DNA of 12,435 bases from an uncultured Collinsella sp. (GTDB lineage: Bacteria; Actinomycetota; Coriobacteriia; Coriobacteriales; Coriobacteriaceae): contig CAAELJ010000118.1 in NCBI GenBank assembly GCA_900756725.1, forward strand, positions 1 through 12,435, in the 5' to 3' direction. The notes under the pieces are model-generated. The model was given only the letters and a program-made list of their open reading frames with translations. It was not told the origin of the DNA and ran no database searches. The translations under genes were made by a program, and so were the position numbers. Below, one piece after another: positions 1-7,048 of the stretch. Numbering within the stretch: position 1 is the first letter of the stretch; the number at the start of each line of letters is the position of its first letter.

Positions 1-108
1 GACCGAGAGATTGATGTCGTTGAGGACGTGTAGATCGCCATAGTGCTTATCGACGTGCCTGAGCTCGATCAGCGGCTGATTGCCGGTGGAAGAGGTGCTC
101 TGTGCCAT
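1..108 (-). CDS. Amino-acid ABC transporter ATP-binding protein (partial, N-terminus)
   Basis: Only the first 36 codons are inside the window; the gene runs off the left edge. The peptide begins MAQSTSSTGNQPLIELR and continues into a KHYGDLHVLNDINLSV stretch. This is the usual opening of polar amino-acid importer ATPases (GlnQ/GluA type): the first beta strand plus the aromatic A-loop tyrosine that stacks on ATP. The Walker A motif would follow just outside the window. The start ATG is preceded by AAGGAG at the right distance (about 118-123). It follows the second permease gene after 36 nt on the same strand, so it is most likely the last gene of the import operon and supplies the energy for uptake. 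The transported amino acid cannot be told from this fragment. Confidence 0.88.
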   Translation of the reverse strand, partial: MAQSTSSTGNQPLIELRHVDKHYGDLHVLNDINLSV

Positions 109-144
109 GGTGCTCGGCTCCTTATGACTCGAAATGGTAAAGCG

Positions 145-978
145 TTAGCGGATGATGGTCGCGCCGGTCTTGTGCGAAACGTAGACAGCGGCCTTGTTAA
201 TCGCGACGTTGATGAGGATGTAGATGACCGCGATCACCAGGTAGACCGATACGAGGGCGTCGTAGTTGGTAATGAGCACGCGGGCATTTTGCATGAGGTC
301 GGGGTAGCTCACCACGTAGGCGACGGTGGTGTCTTTGACCACGACCACAAGCTGCGAAATCAAGGACGGAATGATAAACCGAATAGCCTGCGGCAACACG
401 ATTTTAAAGGTGATTTTGGCCTTGGAGAGACCGAGCGCCTGGGCTGCCTCGACCTGACCGCGCGGCACGGCATTGACGCCGGCGCGGAAAATCTCGGCAA
501 GTACGCCGGCTGCGGCGAGCGCGACGGGGAGCGTGAGCATCCAAAACGACGGCAGCGCGATTTTGTACTGGGGCAGCACCAAAAAGAAGAAATAGATGAA
601 CAGCAGGCTCGGTACGCCGCGGAAGAAATCGGTGAGCACGCGGCAGACCAACTGCAGCGGCTTAATGTCGCTGGTGCGGCCGAGCATAAGGGCTAAGCCC
701 AGTACCAGCGCGATGGCGCCAGCGGTGAGTGCGACTTTAACGGTGCCCTCAAAGCCGGCAAGCAGGAACTTCCAGGTGGTGAGGTGCGTAAAGAAATACC
801 AATAGTGGACCGAAAGCTGACCGGTCACATAAAAGCGCTGCAGTACCAGGACGGCGAGTGCGGCCACGGCAACAAGCGAGATGGCGGTGCCGATGCGAAT
901 CTTGGCGCGCATCTTGGGGCCGGGAGCCTCGTAGAGCGCATCGCGCATGGTAAGCGCAGGGGAGGAGTGCTTGCTCAT
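145..978 (-). CDS. Amino-acid ABC transporter permease (GluD-like)
   Basis: 277-residue integral membrane protein of the His/Glu/Gln/Arg/opine permease family. A cytoplasmic N-terminal part holds an EAPGPKMRAKIR segment, which resembles the N-terminus of the actinobacterial glutamate permease GluD (about 273 aa). Hydrophobic segments lie near residues 30-50, 68-98, 115-140, 145-165 and 245-265. The EAA loop that docks on the ATPase is clear: EIFRAGVNAVPRGQVEAAQ near residue 162-180, followed by LGLSKAKITFKIVLPQAIR. The ATG overlaps the stop of the upstream permease gene as ATGA, which points to translational coupling and a heteromeric permease pair. Substrate is probably glutamate, glutamine or a related polar amino acid (family inference only). 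The gene context (binding protein, two permeases, ATPase) supports an importer. Confidence 0.92.
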   Translation of the reverse strand: MSKHSSPALTMRDALYEAPGPKMRAKIRIGTAISLVAVAALAVLVLQRFYVTGQLSVHYWYFFTHLTTWKFLLAGFEGTVKVALTAGAIALVLGLALMLGRTSDIKPLQLVCRVLTDFFRGVPSLLFIYFFFLVLPQYKIALPSFWMLTLPVALAAAGVLAEIFRAGVNAVPRGQVEAAQALGLSKAKITFKIVLPQAIRFIIPSLISQLVVVVKDTTVAYVVSYPDLMQNARVLITNYDALVSVYLVIAVIYILINVAINKAAVYVSHKTGATIIR

Positions 979-1634
979 CGGAGGATCCTCACCTTCCTAT
1001 CGATGTAGTTGCCAATGTGGCTCACCACAAAGGCCGTGCCCAGGTAGCCGAGCGCCGAGATAAAGAACGCGGCGACGCCGCCGAGCGAGCGCGTGTTGAT
1101 GTAGCTCACCACGCCGGTGAGCTCCTGCGGCTTAAGCGGCACCTGGCTGCCGAGCGCGGTGGTGAGCATGACGGCGATAAAGAGGTTGGTCATGGGCAGC
1201 ACGCTCGAGCGCAGTGCCTGCGGAATCACGATCTTGGCGAGGATACGGCTAAAGCTCATGCCCAGCGAGCGGGCGGCTTCCACCTGGCCGACGCCGACGG
1301 TGTTGATGCCGCTCATAAAGTTCTCGGAGCCAAAGGCCGAGCCCAAAAGGACCGTGGCGACGATAACGCAGGTGCGGTAGGGCAGGACGACCTTGAGCGG
1401 CGGCAGCGCATAGACGACGATGATGAGCAGCGCGATGCCGGGGATGTTACGGAAGACCTGGACATATAGGTCGCCAAAGACGCGCAGCGGCTTGAGCGGC
1501 GACACGCGCATCACGGTGACGGCGACGGCCAGCACCATGGCGATGGCAAACGACTCAAGCGTCATGCCCCAGGTTGCTAGCAGCGCGTCGATATAGTTCT
1601 GGCCATAGAGCGACCAGAGCTCGAAGAGACTCAT
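975..1634 (-). CDS. Amino-acid ABC transporter permease (GluC-like)
   Basis: 219-residue permease of the same family as its downstream partner, and close to the length of actinobacterial GluC (about 228 aa). Predicted membrane segments lie near residues 20-42, 55-78, 86-106, 145-160 and 187-208. The EAA loop reads ENFMSGINTVGVGQVEAAR followed by SLGMSFSRILAKIVIPQALR. The start ATG sits behind GGGAGG at about 1640-1645 (minus strand), a good ribosome binding site. Its stop overlaps the start of the next permease gene by 4 nt. The 138-nt gap to the upstream binding-protein gene contains a hairpin, so this gene and those after it are probably expressed less than the binding protein, as is common for ABC importers. 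Confidence 0.92.
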   Translation of the reverse strand: MSLFELWSLYGQNYIDALLATWGMTLESFAIAMVLAVAVTVMRVSPLKPLRVFGDLYVQVFRNIPGIALLIIVVYALPPLKVVLPYRTCVIVATVLLGSAFGSENFMSGINTVGVGQVEAARSLGMSFSRILAKIVIPQALRSSVLPMTNLFIAVMLTTALGSQVPLKPQELTGVVSYINTRSLGGVAAFFISALGYLGTAFVVSHIGNYIDRKVRILR

Positions 1635-1658
1635 GCGGACCTCCCGCCGATAAGGAAA

Positions 1659-1684
1659 GGGGCTCCCGTGTGTACGGAAGCCCC
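1659..1684 (-). terminator. Intercistronic hairpin, partial terminator or attenuator
   Basis: An 11-bp stem with one mismatch and a 4-nt loop. The outer six pairs are GGGGCT with AGCCCC and the inner four are CCGT with ACGG. On the minus-strand transcript it is followed by UUUCCUUAU, a weak U tract. It lies between the binding-protein gene and the first permease gene. It could reduce readthrough or protect the 3' end of the binding-protein mRNA. Confidence 0.55.
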
Positions 1685-1772
1685 GACAACTCTGTGAGGA
1701 AACAGTTTACCGCAATAAAGCGCATCGTGCGTTTCCATATGGTTTCGTTGCGGCCGTTACCAGGCTCGCTGC

Positions 1773-2768
1773 CTAGGCGCCGATCTCGGGCAGCTCGGGA
1801 ACATTGGTGTCGCCCGTGCGGTCGCCGATGCAGATCTGCCACAGCTCGGTCCAAGTGCCGTCGTCCTCGATCTTCTTAAGGAAGTCGTTGACAAAGGCGA
1901 CACCGTCGGAATCGAGCGGCAGGCCGATGCCATAGGGCTCCTTGCTGCCGAAGGGCTTGCCGGCGATCTTGTACTTACCGGGCTCGCGGACCAGGGCGCT
2001 CTGCTGCATGTTGTTGTCGATGACGTAGGCGTCAACGCGGCCCTGCTGGAGTGCCTGGCGGGCCTCCTCGTCGGTCTTGAACTCCTGCTGGCTGGCCTTG
2101 GGGGCGAACTCCTCCAGGATGGCGGGGCCGTTGGAGCCGGACTGGACGGCGACGTTCTTATCGGCCAGGTCGTCGACGCTCTTGATGTCGTCGTTGTCGG
2201 CGAGCACTAGGATAGCCTGCTGGGTGTAGTAGTAGGGACCGGCAAAGGAGACGAGTTTCTTGCGCTCGTCAGTGATGGTGTAGGTGGCAAAGACAGCGTC
2301 GACCTGGCCGTTCTGCAGGACGGACTCGCGCGTGTCCGAGGTCACCTGGGTGATCTCGACCTTGTTCTCGCCCAGGATGTAGTTGGACAGAAGCTGCGCG
2401 ATGCCGGCGTCGAAGCCGCGGGTCTGACCGTCTTTCTCGTTGAGGAGGGAGAAGAGCGTGGAAGTCTGAACGCCACCGATCTTAAAGACGCCGGCGTCCT
2501 TGACGGCCGTGGCCCAGGTGCTGGCGGCGATGGTATCGTCATCGGCCTTGGGGCCGTTGTCGACGAGTTTGTCGAATGCCTTGGCGTCGAGCGTGGTGGA
2601 AGCCTCGGTATCATTGGAGCTCTTGGAAGAGCCGGCGGCGGAACCCTTGTCGGCCTCGGCGCTGGTGTCGGAGCAGCCGGCAAGACCAAGGCCGGCGACG
2701 GTTGCGAAGGTGGCGGCAACGAAGCCGCGGCGGTCGAGAACGACCTGCTGGGAGAGGTTCTTGCTCAT
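1773..2768 (-). CDS. Amino-acid ABC transporter substrate-binding lipoprotein
   Basis: 331-residue periplasmic-binding-protein-like (SBP family 3) lipoprotein. The N-terminus has a twin-arginine pair (DRRGFV, R13-R14), a short hydrophobic stretch and the lipobox LAGC with Cys32, so the mature protein would be lipid-anchored outside the membrane. A low-complexity Ser/Asp/Ala linker follows (about 33-60), then the two-lobed binding domain (about 90-325). Segments typical of family 3 are present: GFDAGIAQLL, VDAVFATYTITDERKKLVSFAGPYY split over residues about 165-190, and VAVQSGSNG with the downstream hinge strand. The start ATG has AGAAAGGTG at 2776-2784 as ribosome binding site, and a sigma-70-like promoter lies 44-73 nt upstream. 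It heads the import operon. The ligand is probably glutamate, glutamine or another polar amino acid; the sequence alone does not settle this. Confidence 0.93.
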   Translation of the reverse strand: MSKNLSQQVVLDRRGFVAATFATVAGLGLAGCSDTSAEADKGSAAGSSKSSNDTEASTTLDAKAFDKLVDNGPKADDDTIAASTWATAVKDAGVFKIGGVQTSTLFSLLNEKDGQTRGFDAGIAQLLSNYILGENKVEITQVTSDTRESVLQNGQVDAVFATYTITDERKKLVSFAGPYYYTQQAILVLADNDDIKSVDDLADKNVAVQSGSNGPAILEEFAPKASQQEFKTDEEARQALQQGRVDAYVIDNNMQQSALVREPGKYKIAGKPFGSKEPYGIGLPLDSDGVAFVNDFLKKIEDDGTWTELWQICIGDRTGDTNVPELPEIGA

Positions 2769-2811
2769 AGGAGAACACCTTTCTCAATAAAATCCCTAGC
2801 GGTTGAGTAGA

Positions 2812-2841
2812 GTTATACCCTATCGCGCTCAGACGGGTCAA
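2812..2841 (-). promoter_or_regulatory. Promoter of the amino-acid import operon
   Basis: On the minus strand, TTGACC (2836-2841) and TATAAC (2812-2817) are separated by 18 nt. Each box matches the sigma-70 consensus at five of six positions. It lies 43 nt upstream of the binding-protein start codon, which leaves room for a short leader with the ribosome binding site. No riboswitch-like structure is seen in the leader. Confidence 0.7.
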
Positions 2842-2891
2842 CACGAAATAACTCAGAAACATACTTGCCTTATGGGTAATTCTACCTACCG

Positions 2892-2916
2892 AAAAGGGAC
2901 AGGTTTATTTTGGCAG
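2892..2916. repeat. REP-like GGGACAG fragment
   Basis: An AT-rich segment AAAAGGGACAGGTTTATT followed by TTGGCAG. Its 10-nt core AAAGGGACAG is identical to the core of the small palindromic element at 11894-11924. The segment itself has a direct repeat (CAGGTTTATT and CAGGTTTTAT) rather than inverted arms. It may be a fragment of an interspersed palindromic repeat; copy number in the genome is unknown to me. Confidence 0.3.
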
Positions 2917-2986
2917 GTTTTATCTGGGCAAACGTTGATTATTACAGCTAAGAAAGCGTTTTGCGGGCGGCCGGTCTCGTTGTTTT

Positions 2987-3206
2987 GTCTCAATCTGTAA
3001 CAGGTAGACGAGGAAATGGGTTCTAGCTGTTACAGATCGAGATTATCTCTTCAGGGGGATTCGAATGTCTCGATCTGTAACATCTGGACGGACAAAAGGT
3101 CTCTATCTGTTACAGATTGAGACAAAGGTCTGGGACTAAGATGTCTTATCTAGATCTGTAACAGCTGGACGAGGATTTATCCTCTAGATGTTACAGATTG
3201 AGATAA
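2987..3206. repeat. Six-copy inverted-repeat array, about 80-bp period
   Basis: The 10-mer ATCTGTAACA occurs six times in alternating orientation: forward at 2993, 3073 and 3154; reverse at 3028, 3108 and 3189. Forward-to-reverse offset is 35 nt in all three pairs; unit-to-unit offset is 80 and 81 nt. Similarity extends on both sides of the core (TCTCAATCTG before it, and a GGACGAGGA-like stretch after forward copies 1 and 3). Each pair can fold into a stem of about 16 bp or more with a 13-25 nt loop. No open reading frame fits it. It lies between the DXS-like gene terminator and the import operon promoter. Confidence 0.85.
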
Positions 3207-3214
3207 TCGCGTCG

Positions 3215-3257
3215 CGAAAATAAAAACCTCCGCAGGGGTGCTTCCCTTGCGGAGGTT
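3215..3257 (-). terminator. Rho-independent terminator of the DXS-like gene
   Basis: A 14-bp stem (3225-3238 with 3244-3257, one G-U pair) has a 5-nt loop and is rich in G and C. On the minus-strand transcript it is followed directly by UUUUUAUUUU. It begins 3 nt past the stop codon of the DXS-like gene. Confidence 0.9.
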
Positions 3258-3259
3258 AT

Positions 3260-5041
3260 TTACTCGTTGAGTAGCCTTACGGCTTCGGCGGCCATGTTCT
3301 CGACCGTCATGCCGTTCTGCGCGAGCAGCTCGTTGGGGTCGTAGCGGTCGGGGAAGCCCTTGGCGATGCCAAAGGTGCGCGTGCGCACAGGCGTGCAGGC
3401 CAAGTAGCACGCGACACGCTCGCCCCACCCACCGTCTAAGATGCCGTCCTCGAGGGTGACTACAACGCGATGCTCGGCGGCAAGACTGTCGAGGAACTCG
3501 CGGTCAAGCTCGTTTGCAAAGCGCGGGTTGACGAGCGTGGCCTCGATGCCGTACTCGGCAGTCAAGCGGTTTGCCACGCGCTCGCCCAGTTCAAAGAAGT
3601 CGCCAAGTGCGAGCACGGCCACATCGCGGCCCTGGCGCGCGACGTTGTAGTGCACGACGCTGTAATCGGCGCCCTCGGCGGGCGTCAGATCGGGACGGCT
3701 TACCAGGCCGATGCCCGGTACGCGGATTGCCACGGGATGCTCGCGGTGGTCGAGCGACCAGCTCAGCATGGACAGATATTCCTCCATGCAGACCGGTGCC
3801 AGGTAGCGCATGTTGGGAAGTCCGCCCAGCATGGAAATATCAAAGAACGAGAGGTGCGTCTCGGACGTTGTGCCAAAGACCGAAGCGCCAAACACCAGGA
3901 TGGTTGCGGGGGCGTCGTTGAGGCACAGGTCGTGCCACAGTTCATCGTAGGCGCGCTGCAAAAACGTGCCGTATGCGCCAAAGACCGGCTTGGCGCCGGC
4001 GCTGGCGAGCGCGGTGGCAAAGGTGACGGCGTGCTCTTCGGCAATGCCCACGTCGACAAACTGCTTGCCTGCCGCGGCGCGAAGCTCGGGCGTAAAGCCC
4101 ATGATATAGGGCGTGGCAGCCGTGATGGCGACAACCTGCGGGTCGTTCGCGATAGCGGCGTTGAGCGCCTCGCTCGTAATATCGGCATAGGTGCGCGGCG
4201 CGGGCTCGCTCGGGTGGCCCGGGCAAAGTTTGCGACCGGTTGCCATATCGAAGGGCCCCACATGATGCCAGTGCTCGGGGTCGCTCTGGGCTGGCTCAAA
4301 GCCCTTGCCCTTGGCGGTGGAGACGTGCAGCACGATGGGATGATCGATATCGCGCAGCTCCTGCAGCGTATCGACCAGCGCTTGGACATCGTTACCGGCG
4401 TCCAGGTAGCGATAGTCGAGCCCCAGCGCGCGGAAAACGTTGCGCTCGCAGGTGCCGTTGCTGGCGCGCAGCTCGGCCAGATTGCGATACAGGCCACCGT
4501 GGTTTTCGGCAATGGACTGGTCGTTATCGTTGACGATAATGATCAAGTTGCTGTCGAGATCGGCGGCATTGTTAAAGCCCTCAAACGCCAGACCGCCCGA
4601 AAGCGAGCCGTCGCCAATAACGGTAATGACGTTATACGTGTCACCCGCCAGGTCGCGCGCGTGGGCAAGACCGCAGCCCAAGCTCACCGAGGTCGAGGTG
4701 TGACCCATGGCAAACAGGTCATGCTCGGACTCGTCGGGATTGGCAAAGCCAGAGGCCTCGCCATAACGCTCCGGATCGATATAGGTGTACGCGCGCCCGG
4801 TCAGCGCCTTGTGGGCGTAGGTCTGGTGCGAAACGTCAAAGACAAGCTTGTCGATGGGGGAGTTAAACACGCGATGGAGTGCGACCGTGAGTTCAACGAC
4901 GCCTAGGTTGGGGGCAACGTGTCCGCCGACAGCGGCGGAGCTTTCGAGGATGGCGTGGCGAATCTCGTCGCAGAGCTGCGGGAGCTCGGCGCGATTAAGA
5001 GCCTTGACGTCCTCGGGCGTTGTCGTTTGCGTAAGCAGCAT
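3260..5041 (-). CDS. dxs: DXS-like thiamine-diphosphate transketolase family protein
   Basis: 593 residues, somewhat shorter than typical DXS (about 620-640) because the segment after the ThDP site (near 180-200) is shortened. Order: N-terminal ThDP-binding half with GHVAPNLGVVELTVALH (His41), SHQTYAHKALTG, GHTSTS, and VIGDGSLSGG with the GDG motif at 143-145 and VNDNDQSIAEN at 170-180; pyrimidine-binding half with VGIAEEHAVTF (Glu335) and YGTFLQRAYD; C-terminal transketolase domain. Canonical DXS makes 1-deoxy-D-xylulose 5-phosphate from pyruvate and glyceraldehyde 3-phosphate. Aligned by eye to E. coli DXS, His49, Glu370 and His431 are kept (His41, Glu335, His396), but Arg420, Asp427 and Arg478 become Gly385, Thr392 and Gly443. 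It belongs to a divergent DXS-like group also seen in Firmicutes, so acceptor and product are uncertain. The start ATG has only a distant GGAG; no better start was found. Confidence 0.85.
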   Translation of the reverse strand: MLLTQTTTPEDVKALNRAELPQLCDEIRHAILESSAAVGGHVAPNLGVVELTVALHRVFNSPIDKLVFDVSHQTYAHKALTGRAYTYIDPERYGEASGFANPDESEHDLFAMGHTSTSVSLGCGLAHARDLAGDTYNVITVIGDGSLSGGLAFEGFNNAADLDSNLIIIVNDNDQSIAENHGGLYRNLAELRASNGTCERNVFRALGLDYRYLDAGNDVQALVDTLQELRDIDHPIVLHVSTAKGKGFEPAQSDPEHWHHVGPFDMATGRKLCPGHPSEPAPRTYADITSEALNAAIANDPQVVAITAATPYIMGFTPELRAAAGKQFVDVGIAEEHAVTFATALASAGAKPVFGAYGTFLQRAYDELWHDLCLNDAPATILVFGASVFGTTSETHLSFFDISMLGGLPNMRYLAPVCMEEYLSMLSWSLDHREHPVAIRVPGIGLVSRPDLTPAEGADYSVVHYNVARQGRDVAVLALGDFFELGERVANRLTAEYGIEATLVNPRFANELDREFLDSLAAEHRVVVTLEDGILDGGWGERVACYLACTPVRTRTFGIAKGFPDRYDPNELLAQNGMTVENMAAEAVRLLNE

Positions 5042-5066
5042 CGTTGTGGGTTACTCCATGCGAATC

Positions 5067-5080
5067 GAGCGCCGGCGCTC
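5067..5080. other. 14-bp perfect palindrome upstream of the DXS-like gene
   Basis: GAGCGCCGGCGCTC equals its own reverse complement. It lies 26-39 nt upstream of the minus-strand start codon, in the likely leader of the DXS-like gene. In GC-rich DNA such palindromes arise often by chance, so a regulatory role is only a possibility. Confidence 0.3.
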
Positions 5081-5168
5081 CCTCGGCCGGCACAATTGCA
5101 CAGAACAGTCTCGCACATTTTGGCGTTTGATATGTGACGGCGGCGCGGTAATTCGCCAACTGGCGGGG

Positions 5169-5180
5169 CAAAACGTTTTG
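5169..5180. other. 12-bp AT-rich perfect palindrome in the divergent promoter region
   Basis: CAAAACGTTTTG is a perfect 12-bp palindrome in the 228-nt gap between the divergent DXS-like and HD-domain genes. It is a possible operator for either direction. I could not place a convincing -35/-10 pair for either gene in this gap. Confidence 0.35.
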
Positions 5181-5269
5181 TCCGATGCCATACTGGTAGA
5201 TTCGATGATGTTTTTATCGATTGCGCACAGGCCGTGGCTTGTCGTCGTGAGTCGCTGAAAGGAGGCAGC

Positions 5270-5827
5270 ATGTCCGATGTCGTTCGTGCCGAGAAAATCG
5301 CGTGCGAAGTAGACCATGCTGCCCGTCAGCTGGCGCAGGCGGGCCGTCTGGACCTGACGCGCGAGTTTATCCAGCATGGCGATGTGACGGTGTATACGCA
5401 TGTGACCTCGGTGGCGCGGGCAAGTCTGTCCTTTGCCGAGCGCTTGGGCCGTGCTGGCATTTCGGTCGACCGTGCCTCGCTGCTGCGCGGAGCCCTGTTA
5501 CACGATTACTTTCTCTACGATTGGCACGACCCCGACCCGAGCCATCGACTGCACGGATTTCGGCATCCGTTTTTTGCCCTGGCACGTGCGGAGGAAGATT
5601 TTGAGCTGACGTCGCGCGAGCGGAATATTATCGTGCGGCATATGTTTCCGCTGGTGCCGGTGCCGCCGACGTGTCGTGAGGCTTGGATTGTATGCCTGGC
5701 AGATAAATGGTGCGCGCTGCGCGAGACGGTCGCCGGCCGTCTGCCGCGCAAAGACGACGCGAACGATTTGAGCGAGGGCTCGAGCGACGGCTCGAGCAAA
5801 GATTCGAGTGAAAAGAAGAGAGGGTAG
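5270..5827 (+). CDS. HD-domain phosphohydrolase-like protein
   Basis: 185 residues from the ATG behind a strong AAAGGAGG (5258-5265); an in-frame upstream start at 5234 lacks such a site and was not used. HD superfamily metal ligands are visible: His44 (YTHVTSVAR), His78-Asp79 (GALLHDYFLYDW) and Asp145 (CLADKW). A further conserved histidine is at 124 (IIVRHMFPL). Members are metal-dependent phosphohydrolases acting on nucleotides or related phosphoesters; the substrate here is unknown. The last 20 residues form a Ser/Asp/Lys-rich tail with a degenerate GSSDGSSKDSSE repeat encoded by near-identical 12-nt units, probably disordered. The next gene begins 3 nt after the stop, so the two are an operon. 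Cytoplasmic. Confidence 0.85.
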   Translation: MSDVVRAEKIACEVDHAARQLAQAGRLDLTREFIQHGDVTVYTHVTSVARASLSFAERLGRAGISVDRASLLRGALLHDYFLYDWHDPDPSHRLHGFRHPFFALARAEEDFELTSRERNIIVRHMFPLVPVPPTCREAWIVCLADKWCALRETVAGRLPRKDDANDLSEGSSDGSSKDSSEKKRG

Positions 5828-5830
5828 ACG

Positions 5831-6850
5831 GTGGGGACCGCGATCGACATGGCATTTGACGGCGCGACGCTTGCCGCCTGTCCGCTTTCGGCACTGGTGC
5901 TCTCGTTCGTCTTCTACGGGTTTTGCGGCTGGGCATGGGAATCGACGGTCTGCGCCATGCTCAACCACGGACGCTTTGCCAACAGCGGCTTTTTGCTGGG
6001 ACCGTGTTGCCCCATCTATGGCGCGGGCGGCATTGCCTGCTGGCTTTTGCTGCGCGGGATTCCGGATGCGTCGAGCCAGTTTGTCGCTGCAGCGCTCGTA
6101 TGCAGCGTGATTGAGTACAGCGTGGGCGTGCTGTTGGAAAAAACAACGGGCGCTCGCTTTTGGGACTATTCGCACCTGCCGTTTAACCTGCACGGGCGCA
6201 TCTGCCTGTACTGGGCCTGCGCGTTTGGCCTGGGTGCGCTGTGCATTTGCCGTTTAGTGGAGCCGGCATTGCTGGGGCTGCTTGGCTATCTGCCGGTGCT
6301 GATTGTGCGGTTGTCCGCCTTTATCGTCGCGGTCGCGATGATGGTCGACGCGGTGTGCTCGTTGGCGAGCTGGCGGCGTCTGTCCGATCAGCTGGAGCGC
6401 GTGCGCGCCGACCTTGCCGACCGCATCAATGAGTCGCTCGCCGATGCGTCCGACTCCATGCTCGAACGTATTCCCGATTCGGCGATCGACTCGGTGGCAC
6501 AGACGCATATCCGCAGCCGTGCCGTTAACGCGTGGCTGGCCGAGCTGGGCGATGCGACGCTCGATGCCCTGCGCGAGAAGGCTTCGATGCCGACGTTTAT
6601 CTCGGATGGTGCTCGCGGCTTGGCGCTCGCTGCCCGCCGCGTGGCCGATGCCGCGCCGAGCATGCCACGTCCGTCGCTCAGTCGTCGCCTTGCCGGTAAG
6701 TGCATGAGCCGTCCGGTACCGAGCGTGTCACTCAGCCGCCGCGACCTACGCTTTTTCAATGCCTTCCCGCGTCTGCGCATCAATCGCTACGAAGGTGTCA
6801 TTCGAGCAACTAATCTCCGCGACCGCGCCCACGAGCTGTTTCGGCGCTAG
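5831..6850 (+). CDS. CmpB-type putative ABC transporter permease family membrane protein
   Basis: 339 residues from a GTG start with AGAGGG 6 nt upstream; an in-frame ATG at 5849 is the alternative. The N-terminal half has about five hydrophobic segments (near 18-38, 58-76, 83-102, 122-141, 146-175). It carries the signature blocks of the 'putative ABC-transporter type IV' family (PF06541): FYGFCGWAWEST (28-39), GFLLGPCCPIYGAGG (53-67) and WDYSHLPFNLHGRICLYW (111-128). The C-terminal 150 residues are soluble, helical and charged (LERVRADLADRINESLADA), ending in an FNAFPRLR motif. Despite the family name no ATPase partner is nearby and no transport substrate is established. It is coupled to the HD-domain gene, an arrangement I recall from Firmicutes. 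Confidence 0.82.
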   Translation: MGTAIDMAFDGATLAACPLSALVLSFVFYGFCGWAWESTVCAMLNHGRFANSGFLLGPCCPIYGAGGIACWLLLRGIPDASSQFVAAALVCSVIEYSVGVLLEKTTGARFWDYSHLPFNLHGRICLYWACAFGLGALCICRLVEPALLGLLGYLPVLIVRLSAFIVAVAMMVDAVCSLASWRRLSDQLERVRADLADRINESLADASDSMLERIPDSAIDSVAQTHIRSRAVNAWLAELGDATLDALREKASMPTFISDGARGLALAARRVADAAPSMPRPSLSRRLAGKCMSRPVPSVSLSRRDLRFFNAFPRLRINRYEGVIRATNLRDRAHELFRR

Positions 6851-6917
6851 CCGGGATGGGCGCGCTCACGGCTCCCTTGCTCGCGTATTTCCCGTTCGTT
6901 TCGCGCCCGTTGCCGCG

Positions 6918-6991
6918 CCGTTTCCAAGATTGCGGCACCGTTTCCATTCGACAACGCCGCGTTTAACAACGCCGTATCTGGTCTACACCAG
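6918..6991. promoter_or_regulatory. Short direct repeats and a palindrome upstream of amt
   Basis: Within the 198-nt gap before amt, CCGTTTCCA occurs at 6918 and 6938 (20-nt spacing, two helical turns), ACAACGCCG at 6951 and 6966, and the palindrome CTGGTctacACCAG at 6978-6991. These could be binding sites for a nitrogen or other regulator. No clear -10/-35 pair was found in the gap. It holds no other gene that I can support. Confidence 0.3.
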
Positions 6992-7048
6992 TTGCCCCTC
7001 GGCCGCATTATGGGCGCCGACAACGTTCATGCGATCAAGGGGGAGCGA

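Noticed and set aside
2987..3206. CRISPR array
   Set aside because: The repeats alternate in orientation, are short, have related rather than unique intervals, and no cas gene is near.
2987..3206. Integron attC sites
   Set aside because: The core CTGTAAC/GTTACAG does not fit the RYYYAAC/GTTRRRY boxes, and there is no cassette gene between the pairs.
3470..4906. Long plus-strand open frame of 478 codons
   Set aside because: It is the antisense shadow of the DXS-like gene; it has no family similarity and its composition is that of a GC-rich shadow frame.
5042..5269. TPP riboswitch or other leader element before the DXS-like gene
   Set aside because: No CUGAGA or comparable conserved riboswitch core was found on the minus strand; only short palindromes are present.
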